From the NCBI GenBank assembly GCA_016204585.1, contig JACQKH010000074.1:1-34284 (forward strand): a stretch of DNA of 34,284 nucleotides, in the 5' to 3' direction. The translations under genes were made by a program, and so were the position numbers. This document shows, one piece after another, positions 8,457-15,386 of the stretch. The first letter of the stretch is position 1. Each line of letters starts with the position of its first letter. This stretch comes from Candidatus Kerfeldbacteria bacterium. GTDB lineage: Bacteria > Patescibacteriota > Patescibacteriia > SBBC01. Below the pieces are notes generated by a model. The model was not told where the DNA came from, made no database searches, and saw only the letters and a list, made by a program, of their open reading frames with translations.

Positions 8457-8957
8457 ATGGATGGATTAGATGTCCCGATTTTGAAGAAAACGTATGCCCT
8501 CTACAAAGACCTGAACGGCCTTCGGGTTCGCGTTCCCAAACAGGATCGTTACACGCTTTGGGAGCGTTGTGAAAAGACGAATTTGGAAGTCTTGGAACTC
8601 ATGATGCTCGCGGCCCAGCGGCAGAAACCGGACAAGTACAGCGCTTTAGAGATAGCTAGCGCAAAGTTAAATGTCCTGCGCGTGCTTATCCGACTTGCGA
8701 AGGATGTGAAAGCGATCGACACGAAACGCTACCTTGCACTCGAATTGCAAATAGATGAAATTGGACGGATGCTCGGCGGCTGGATGTGGTCAATTATCGC
8801 CCCCCCCCCCGACTTAACGAAAGTTTTGTCCAACGAAAGGGCATTCCTGCGGGAATGCCCTTTGCCGTTATTGAGGAATGACTTCGGGAACCAGAGCGAG
8901 GCCGAACCGAACTTCTCATTGGGATTGTCGACGTTGTTCGTGTCAGTCTTGACCTGA
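8457..8957 (+). CDS. avd: Avd-like four-helix-bundle DGR accessory protein; C-terminus of this frame doubtful
   Basis: MDGLDVPILKKTYALYKDLNGLRVRVPKQDRYTLWERCEKTNLEVLELMMLAAQ...ALEIASAKLNVLRVLIRLAKDVKAIDTKRYLALELQIDEIGRMLGGWMWSI matches the Avd/four-helix-bundle family pattern. ATG 8457 is internal to listed ORF 8379-8957. Residues after the C11 tract (8800-8810) look non-homologous. Confidence 0.85.
   Translation: MDGLDVPILKKTYALYKDLNGLRVRVPKQDRYTLWERCEKTNLEVLELMMLAAQRQKPDKYSALEIASAKLNVLRVLIRLAKDVKAIDTKRYLALELQIDEIGRMLGGWMWSIIAPPPDLTKVLSNERAFLRECPLPLLRNDFGNQSEAEPNFSLGLSTLFVSVLT
8800..8810 (+). repeat. 11-C homopolymer in the 3' part of avd
   Basis: Direct reading: atcg-ccccccccccc-gactta. 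Confidence 0.95.
8836..8863. other. 12-bp perfect inverted repeat with 4-nt loop, between avd core and TR
   Basis: AAAGGGCATTCC (8836-8847) TGCG GGAATGCCCTTT (8852-8863). Confidence 0.9.
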
Positions 8958-9010
8958 CCGTCGTTCGAGTTGAAGTACGGAGCCTTGTCGAACTGGCCAT
9001 CGGCGTCCAG
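8881..9010 (-). repeat. DGR template repeat (TR)
   Basis: 130-bp ungapped match to VR 9398-9527; 115 identities, 15 mismatches all at TR sense-strand adenines (15 of 32 A; 0 of 98 other bases). Confidence 0.97.
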
Positions 9011-9397
9011 AATATTGTCTTTGCCCATCTATATCACCGGCGGGTTGTCCGTTTTAGGACTTCCCCCTGTATATTATTTGGCAGCAGCTCCAACTTCTTG
9101 GAACACCTGCACCAGGCAAAGACAAGCAGTATTTCCTCAATGCAACGCACTCGTGTAAGCCGTGACCTACACGACTCTGGTTGTATTCTTTTGAAGAAAG
9201 AGTTCGGCGACGGCAACCCGTAAGCGGCCGTACATGAGCCTAGTCTCCAAAAATAGTTTATCAGAATATTTGGACAAAAAGAAGACGGGCTACCCAGACA
9301 CTCTGACTGTACTAGCCAAGGTGTGGATAACCCGTCGGTTGCGAACGCAAGGATCAAAAGTCGATAGACCCAGGCGTTCAAGTTTCGAAGAGCAGTT
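9011..9397 (-). other. non-coding spacer between VR and TR, probable leader/upstream region of TR RNA
   Basis: No plausible protein in either strand; contains a 7-bp hairpin TCGTGTA(9151-9157)/TACACGA(9168-9174). Lies directly upstream of TR in TR orientation. Confidence 0.5.
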
Positions 9398-10304
9398 ACT
9401 GCGGGAACCAGAGCGAGGCCGAACCGAACAGCCCATAGGGATCGTCGACGCTGTCCGCGTCAGTCTCGACCTGACCGCCGTTCGAGCGGAAGTACGGAGC
9501 CCTGTCGAACTGGCCATCGGCGCCCAGCGAGTACTCGTCGCCGGGGAAGTCGACGAACAGGCCGTTGTCGGTGATTCGCTCGGGGTGCGTCAAAAGCATG
9601 CATCCCCCAGCCAACCATCCAGCGCCGAACTGATTGCCCATGAGGAGCTCACGGACTCGCAGGACGGACATCCCGCCGTACAGCTTGCCGAACTGGCCAG
9701 GCAGTACAGCGATGTCGCCCGGCTGCTGCTCGCTGACCCGCTTCCAGAAGGAGACGGAGCGAACGTGCTGCCGGAGACGATCGGGACCGAGCTGTCCCTT
9801 ACGCCAGTTGGTGAAGTCTCGGGACGAAGCGAGCTTGTCGTCGAGGATGAGCTGCACCCCACGACAGTAACGATCGGCATCGCCGGTGACGTCGGGGAAG
9901 TGCTTTCCCGCAACTCCATCGACCGTGGCGAATGCGTACCAGCCATCGGCCTCGTCGGGAACCGTGATCTTCGGCACCGCCTGGTCGATGAAGGTAAAGG
10001 CGCGGTCGGGTGAAAGCGAGAGCGTGTCGGCCAGCATCTCCACCTGCCGCCTGATCGGCTTCACGGCGAATCCAAGCGGGTACGTTCGCGTGCAGCGGAC
10101 GACCTGGTTGGCGTACTGGTTGGAAGCCGAGAACTTCCGAATCGTCGCCAGCCACTCGGCCTGTGCCTCGCCGCCGCGTTCCCAGAGGCGTTGCGCGCCC
10201 TCTTCGTCCAGCTTGGCCTTGTTGAACGTGTCGTCGAACAGACGAGTGATCGCGAGGCCCTTGTCATCACGGGACGTGATCAATGACACCGTCTTGGTGG
10301 CCAT
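9396..10304 (-). CDS. DGR target (variable) protein with C-terminal variable region
   Basis: Listed ORF 9396-10340; the preferred start is ATG at 10304 (MATKTVSLITSRDDKG...), preceded by AGGGAGG. C-terminus GADGQFDRAPYFRSNGGQVETDADSVDDPYGLFGSASLWFPQ* is encoded by VR. Confidence 0.92.
   Translation of the reverse strand: MATKTVSLITSRDDKGLAITRLFDDTFNKAKLDEEGAQRLWERGGEAQAEWLATIRKFSASNQYANQVVRCTRTYPLGFAVKPIRRQVEMLADTLSLSPDRAFTFIDQAVPKITVPDEADGWYAFATVDGVAGKHFPDVTGDADRYCRGVQLILDDKLASSRDFTNWRKGQLGPDRLRQHVRSVSFWKRVSEQQPGDIAVLPGQFGKLYGGMSVLRVRELLMGNQFGAGWLAGGCMLLTHPERITDNGLFVDFPGDEYSLGADGQFDRAPYFRSNGGQVETDADSVDDPYGLFGSASLWFPQ
9398..9527 (-). repeat. DGR variable repeat (VR)
   Basis: See TR; VR ends one codon before the target gene stop (TAA at 9396-9398). 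Confidence 0.97.
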
Positions 10305-10377
10305 CGTCATCATCCTCCCTAAGAAAGGGACATTGTCCAAGTGCGCCTTGAACGGGCGTGCTTTGGCGTGAGTGTAA

Positions 10378-10428
10378 TAGCCGCAGCGCTTAGACCAGGT
10401 TATTTCACTGATCTAGGCGCTACGGCTA
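10378..10428. other. 17-bp near-perfect inverted repeat between RNase HI gene and DGR target gene
   Basis: TAGCCGCAGCGCTTAGA (10378-10394) vs TCTAGGCGCTACGGCTA (10412-10428); one mismatch and one G-U type pair, 17-nt loop. Confidence 0.8.
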
Positions 10429-10490
10429 CCTCTATTTATTCCGCAGTGTTATCAAAGAACAACCGATACTAACATCGGGCTACGAAAATG

Positions 10491-10913
10491 TCAATACCCG
10501 GCAGCGTCGAGGGTTTGGTTGACCTGCCAGTCGGCTTGGGCGTTCTCGGCTCGAGGAACAGCCACGAAACGAACGCGTTTGAACCCCTGAGCCAGGTTCC
10601 AAACGCGCAAGAAAATCTTGCCCAGTTCCGGGTCCTTGATTTTGTATTCTCGCCGCAACTGACTGGCCACCAGCTCGCTGTCAAGCTTGACCGTCAGGTC
10701 AGTGCCGCCTAGCGCCTGGGCGCGTCGAAGTCCTTCCTCAACGGCCAGATACTCGGCCTGATTGTTCGTCAGGCGTTGGCCGATGAACTTGCCAAATATC
10801 TCCAACACCTGTCCACCTTCTTTAATCACCACACCGATGGCCGCCGGGCCCGGGTTTCCTCTAGCCCCCCCGTCGGTATAGATTTCGAAAACTCGAGGCG
10901 TCCGCAATTTCAC
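10491..10913 (-). CDS. ribonuclease HI family protein
   Basis: 140 aa; FEIYTDGGARGNPGPAAIGVVI, NNQAEYLAVEEGL, VKLDSELVASQLRREYKIK, PRAENAQAD. Confidence 0.93.
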   Translation of the reverse strand: MKLRTPRVFEIYTDGGARGNPGPAAIGVVIKEGGQVLEIFGKFIGQRLTNNQAEYLAVEEGLRRAQALGGTDLTVKLDSELVASQLRREYKIKDPELGKIFLRVWNLAQGFKRVRFVAVPRAENAQADWQVNQTLDAAGY

Positions 10914-12679
10914 GCCGCTCCTTTACTACTACTCCGGGAAAATTTCCGGACCGGTAAGGCCGAACGGTCGAGATCAATGATCTTCAACTCAATCTGGCGA
11001 CTGTCGTTCCACTGATTGACGCCGACCTCAAATACCAAATCGACCACGTCGCCTGGGTTAAGCTGGTCAAACCATGAACCAAAACGAAAGCCAATAGTCT
11101 TATGCACGGTCGAGGTGGCGTGACTGACGTGGAGACGGAGGTGCTGGCCGTCCTTGCCAACCGTGTCAACGGCCACCACTCGTAGTCCGCGGCTTAAAAA
11201 CCTTGGCCGTGGCGCACCGACACCAAACGGAGACAATCGGTCAACGTCGTTGACTAAATCCCAGTTGATATCATCGAGAATTACCTCGGCATCAACCTCA
11301 ACGACTCTTGTGGTATCGCGCTCGGCCAGTTGCTGTTGGGCAAGCCGTTGAAGGGTTCGGATAAAATCAGCCACCTCGGCTGCCGGCTTGACGGTGAACC
11401 CGCAAGCTTGGGGATGACCACCGAAACGCTCGAGATAATCATTCGCCTTTCCCAGGGCGGCGGTGATGTCAAAGGCTTCGATCGAGCGGCCGGAACCAAC
11501 GATTCTTCCCTGGGAAGTGGTCATGGCGATGGTCGGACGGTTGAAACGATCGGTGATCTTTCCGGCTACCAAGCCCAGAATGCCAACCGGCCAATTGGTT
11601 CCCTGCGCAACCAACAAGTAGGGCGTTGGTTTTTCCCCGATTTGACTAAGCGCCTCGTTCACGACCGCTTCAGTAGTCCGTTGTCGCTCTTGGTTTGTTT
11701 GAGAAAGTTCGGCCGATAGTTTTTTCGCTTCAGCCAAGTCGTCGGTGACCAGCAAACGATAGGCAGTTGAGGCGTGATTCATCCGGCCGGCCGCGTTGAG
11801 GCGCGGACCAACCTGGAAGGCCAGCGTCTCTTCGTCAACCTGATCCAATTCAGAACTGATGCTGGCAACCAGCTGGCGAAGCCCGACGCGCCGAGTCTTC
11901 CGCAGGACCGACAGACCGAATCGGACGAGCACCCGGTTTTCCCCGAGCATCGGCACCATGTCGGTCACCGTCGAAATCGCCACCAAATCAAGCAACCATT
12001 TTTCCCAGCCGAGGGGAAGCGCTGGACGACCAAGCGATGCGCCGTTTCTGGTGTGACTGAGTAAAGCGCCGGCCAACTTGAAGGCCACTCCCGACGCCGC
12101 CAGGTGACGGTACGGATAGGTCTCGTCGCGGAGTTCTGGATTGATCAGGGCGAAGGCCCGCGGAAGTTCGGGCGGTTGATCATGATGGTCAGTAATGATC
12201 ACCTCCATCCCCGACTGCTGGGCCAGGTCAACCTCAGCCACATTGGTAGTGCCGCAGTCCACCGTCAGCATCAATCTCGTTCCCCGAGCGGCTATCTCCT
12301 TCACCGCCGCCATGTTCAATCCGTACCCTTCGGTCTCACGGAAGGGAATGTAGATATCGGGTTGTCCGCCAAGGGCCTTAAGCGTCTCGGTCAGGATAGC
12401 AGTGGCGCACACTCCGTCAGCATCGTAGTCGCCGTAAACCACGATCTTTTCATTATTTTTCAATGCCCGGGCAATCCGCTCGACCGCCCGCTGCATGTGG
12501 CGGAACGTAAAGGGGCTGTGGATGTCACGCTGATAGTCAGGATCGAGAAATCGCTCGATTTCCTGCTTGTCCACCATGCCGCGTGCGTACAGAAGCTGAA
12601 GTAAGACACGATCAATCTTCGGCAATCGTTCGACGATCTCCGGCAGGACTTTTGAGCGGAGGATCCAGCGCTTCGGCAT
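10910..12679 (-). CDS. recJ: single-stranded-DNA-specific exonuclease RecJ
   Basis: 589 aa; IVVYGDYDADGVCATAIL, LTVDCGTTN, VIITDHHD, VGPRLNAAGRM, ERFGGHPQACGFTV (DHH/DHHA1). Confidence 0.95.
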   Translation of the reverse strand: MPKRWILRSKVLPEIVERLPKIDRVLLQLLYARGMVDKQEIERFLDPDYQRDIHSPFTFRHMQRAVERIARALKNNEKIVVYGDYDADGVCATAILTETLKALGGQPDIYIPFRETEGYGLNMAAVKEIAARGTRLMLTVDCGTTNVAEVDLAQQSGMEVIITDHHDQPPELPRAFALINPELRDETYPYRHLAASGVAFKLAGALLSHTRNGASLGRPALPLGWEKWLLDLVAISTVTDMVPMLGENRVLVRFGLSVLRKTRRVGLRQLVASISSELDQVDEETLAFQVGPRLNAAGRMNHASTAYRLLVTDDLAEAKKLSAELSQTNQERQRTTEAVVNEALSQIGEKPTPYLLVAQGTNWPVGILGLVAGKITDRFNRPTIAMTTSQGRIVGSGRSIEAFDITAALGKANDYLERFGGHPQACGFTVKPAAEVADFIRTLQRLAQQQLAERDTTRVVEVDAEVILDDINWDLVNDVDRLSPFGVGAPRPRFLSRGLRVVAVDTVGKDGQHLRLHVSHATSTVHKTIGFRFGSWFDQLNPGDVVDLVFEVGVNQWNDSRQIELKIIDLDRSALPVRKFSRSSSKGAA

Positions 12680-12685
12680 ACAGTT

Positions 12686-13576
12686 CTACTGGTAGGGAGT
12701 AAGGAGTTTGGAAATGTCGATTGGTTGGCTCGGTTGCTGTTCAACCAATGTCCGGCGGGCCAGCGCAGGCTGTTGCGATTCAATGGTTGGCCGCGACCTG
12801 GCATAGAAGACGCCGAGCGGTATTTTCTCGGCCATGTTTTCTTGGGCGCGTTCCCAGGCCGCCACGAAATTTTTCGAGTCATGGCCGACGGAATCCAAAT
12901 TGTAAACGCGCTGATAGTACCAGTGGTAGGAATTATGCCAGTTATAGGTGACGCATGGCTGGAGCGCGTCAACCAGGGCAAAGCCTTCGTGCTGGATGCC
13001 GCGCACGACAAGTTCTTCTAGTCCCGCCACGTCGCCAGCAAAACCGCGGCTGACGAAGGAAGCGCCGCTAGCCAGCGCCAAGGCCACCGGATTAACCGGC
13101 TCCTCTTGGACACCAAGCGGCGCTGACGGACTAATAAATCCGCGTTCGGCCGTCGGGCTATGCTGACCCTTGGTCAGCCCGTAGACCTGGTTATCGTGGA
13201 TAATGTAGGTAATGTTGGGATTGGATCGGGCGGTATGGAGGAAATGCCCGATTCCTTCACCCAGACCGTCGCCGTCCCCGCCCACCACAATTACTGGCAG
13301 CCGGTGATTAGCCAATCGGATCCCTTCGGCCACTGGCAGCGGTCGGCCGTGCAAACCGTGAAATCCATAGGCCTTAATGAAATTGACCATGTTGCCGGAA
13401 CAGCCGATGCCGAAAACGAACGTGACCTGATCCGGTTTAAGTTTCAACCGTCGGAGAGACCGTTGTAAAGCGTTCCAGATGCCGAAGTCGCCGCAACCCG
13501 GGCACCAGGTGGGGTGCTGAGAGGCGAACGGTTTACTTGGCGAGGGCGCTGGCTTTGCCATCTGATACATCCTCAC
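12686..13576 (-). CDS. 2-oxoacid:ferredoxin oxidoreductase, beta subunit
   Basis: 296 aa; TWCPGCGDFGIWNALQRSL, FGIGCSGNMVNFIKAYGFHGLHGRPLPVAEGIRLAN, VVGGDGDGLGEGIGHFLHTARSNPNITYIIHDNQVYGLTKGQ (TPP binding). Confidence 0.94.
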   Translation of the reverse strand: MRMYQMAKPAPSPSKPFASQHPTWCPGCGDFGIWNALQRSLRRLKLKPDQVTFVFGIGCSGNMVNFIKAYGFHGLHGRPLPVAEGIRLANHRLPVIVVGGDGDGLGEGIGHFLHTARSNPNITYIIHDNQVYGLTKGQHSPTAERGFISPSAPLGVQEEPVNPVALALASGASFVSRGFAGDVAGLEELVVRGIQHEGFALVDALQPCVTYNWHNSYHWYYQRVYNLDSVGHDSKNFVAAWERAQENMAEKIPLGVFYARSRPTIESQQPALARRTLVEQQPSQPIDISKLLTPYQ

Positions 13577-15318
13577 TTAACGCGCTGACGGAATGCGTCG
13601 GCTAGCTCAGTCGGTTCGAATGGGCGTCCGTCGAAACGAAGGATTCGATCGGCCAACTCGATCCCCGTCTGCTCAAGGGCCAAGCCGGCAAATTGGCCAG
13701 CTGCATTGCCTTCCACCACCACTGTCCGCTGGGCTGGCGAAACTAAATTTCGAAACTCTTGAGTCGGAAACGGGCTGAGGGCTTGCACGTGTACAGCGTT
13801 AACCGTCAAGCCGTCCGCCGCCAGCAAATCGAGCGCATCCAACACCGGCCCTTTACTCGAACCCCAGCAGATCACGGTCAAATCCGCTAGCTTTGGTCCG
13901 TAGCGCGAAGGTTTTGGAAGCTCCTCGGCAATTCCCTTGATCTTGCGCAGACGCTTGTTTTGCTGTGTGATACGCACATCCGCTTCCTCGTTCGACAAAC
14001 CGAACTGATCGTGCTCATCAGAATTAGCCATGAACGGAAGTCCGGGCGTACCTGGCAACGGTCTCGGCGATACCCCGCTGGGCGCATCAGCATACCGTCG
14101 GTACATGCCTGTCTGCTCATCGACCTTCCCCCTTTTCACAATCTGACCGCGATCGATTTTTACTCCGCTCAACGAGAACGGTTCAGTGGTAAACCAACTT
14201 TCGGCCAGATATTTGTCAGTCAGAACGATAACCGGAGTTTGATAGCGGTCAGCAATGTTGAAAGCCAACGGCATGATCGTAAAACATTCGTTCGGATCGC
14301 CCGGCGCGAGCACCACTCGCGGGAAATCGCCTTGGCTGGCGTGCATGACAAAACGGAGATCAGCCTGTTCGGTCCAGGTCGGCAGACCGGTTGACGGTCC
14401 CGGCCGCTGGGCGTTAATTATCACCAGCGGGGTCTCGGTCATGGCGGCCAAACCAAGCCCCTCGACCATCAGCGAGAACCCGCCGCCGGACGTTCCGACC
14501 ATGGCCCGCACACCGGCAAACGAGGCACCAATTGCCTGATTGATGACCGCGATCTCATCCGGTAGTTGCCGTACCACCATTCCGTAATCGGGGCCGTGCT
14601 TCACCAAATATGTAAGTATTGATGATGACGGTGTCATCGGGTAAGCAACGTAAAGCGAGCACCCCGCGGCCAACGCGCCGATGCTGAGCGCATCATTTCC
14701 GGGGATGAGCATTCGCGGCTGAGGATTGTGGAGTTGATGGAGGGCAACCGGGAATTTCTTGGGTGCATGGGCGTGAGCATACTCGGCTCCTACCGCCAGC
14801 GCCCGATAGTTCCCTTCCACCAACTGGTGTCCTTTTCCCTCGTATTCGGCGGCGATGATTTTCTTCGTGTCAGTAAGAGGATACCCGAGCAAGTCAAGCG
14901 TCACTCCGAGAGCGACGGTGTTACGCAACAGTCTCTCGGCGCCGATCTCTCTGGTGATACTCGTCAGCGGTACGCCGAATGACACGACATCAGGCCGGAC
15001 CATCGGTGCACCGCTGACGACGTCAGAGTCGTACACTAACCAGCCATTCGGCGAGAGCTCGCCCGCATGGAGCTTGATTGACTCTTCGGTCAGGCAAACC
15101 AGGAGCTGGACCGTGGTGCGGTGACTCCTGATTGTTCGTGAGCTGACCGCCACCTGGCCAGTCGATAACCCACCCTTGATGATTGACGGAAACTCGTCGT
15201 AGACGTGAACCGAATACCCGCCACGCACAAGGGTCCGACCGAGAATGTTCGATACGGCTTGCAGACCAGAGCCGCCAACGCCACAGATCTTCCAGTTGAA
15301 GACTTCAAGGGAATCCAT
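13573..15318 (-). CDS. 2-oxoacid:acceptor oxidoreductase, fused gamma-alpha subunit
   Basis: Listed ORF to 15354; start MDSLEVFNWKICGVGGSGLQAVSNILG at 15318 preferred. N-terminal gamma domain then GNDALSIGALAAGCSLYVAYPMTPSSSILTYL alpha domain. Confidence 0.93.
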   Translation of the reverse strand: MDSLEVFNWKICGVGGSGLQAVSNILGRTLVRGGYSVHVYDEFPSIIKGGLSTGQVAVSSRTIRSHRTTVQLLVCLTEESIKLHAGELSPNGWLVYDSDVVSGAPMVRPDVVSFGVPLTSITREIGAERLLRNTVALGVTLDLLGYPLTDTKKIIAAEYEGKGHQLVEGNYRALAVGAEYAHAHAPKKFPVALHQLHNPQPRMLIPGNDALSIGALAAGCSLYVAYPMTPSSSILTYLVKHGPDYGMVVRQLPDEIAVINQAIGASFAGVRAMVGTSGGGFSLMVEGLGLAAMTETPLVIINAQRPGPSTGLPTWTEQADLRFVMHASQGDFPRVVLAPGDPNECFTIMPLAFNIADRYQTPVIVLTDKYLAESWFTTEPFSLSGVKIDRGQIVKRGKVDEQTGMYRRYADAPSGVSPRPLPGTPGLPFMANSDEHDQFGLSNEEADVRITQQNKRLRKIKGIAEELPKPSRYGPKLADLTVICWGSSKGPVLDALDLLAADGLTVNAVHVQALSPFPTQEFRNLVSPAQRTVVVEGNAAGQFAGLALEQTGIELADRILRFDGRPFEPTELADAFRQRVK

Positions 15319-15386
15319 TGACCTCAGTATACCGTTCGCCAACTCGCCTGACAACTGCGTAGCGACTCACTAGACATCAGTGACGT

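Noticed and set aside
8729-9028. Minus-strand ORF MGKDNILDADGQFDKAPYFNSN...
   Set aside because: It is the TR read in the VR frame plus flanking sequence; TR is a template, not a gene.
9339-9350. TTGCGAACGCAA as a VR-downstream DGR hairpin
   Set aside because: Only a 4-5 bp stem and almost 50 nt beyond VR; too weak to support as a homing hairpin.
9034-9381. 115-aa minus-strand ORF between TR and VR
   Set aside because: No domain-like features and biased composition; better read as non-coding spacer upstream of TR.
9234-10013. 259-aa plus-strand ORF
   Set aside because: Antisense shadow of the DGR target gene; low-complexity acidic composition typical of complementary-strand ORFs in GC-rich genes.
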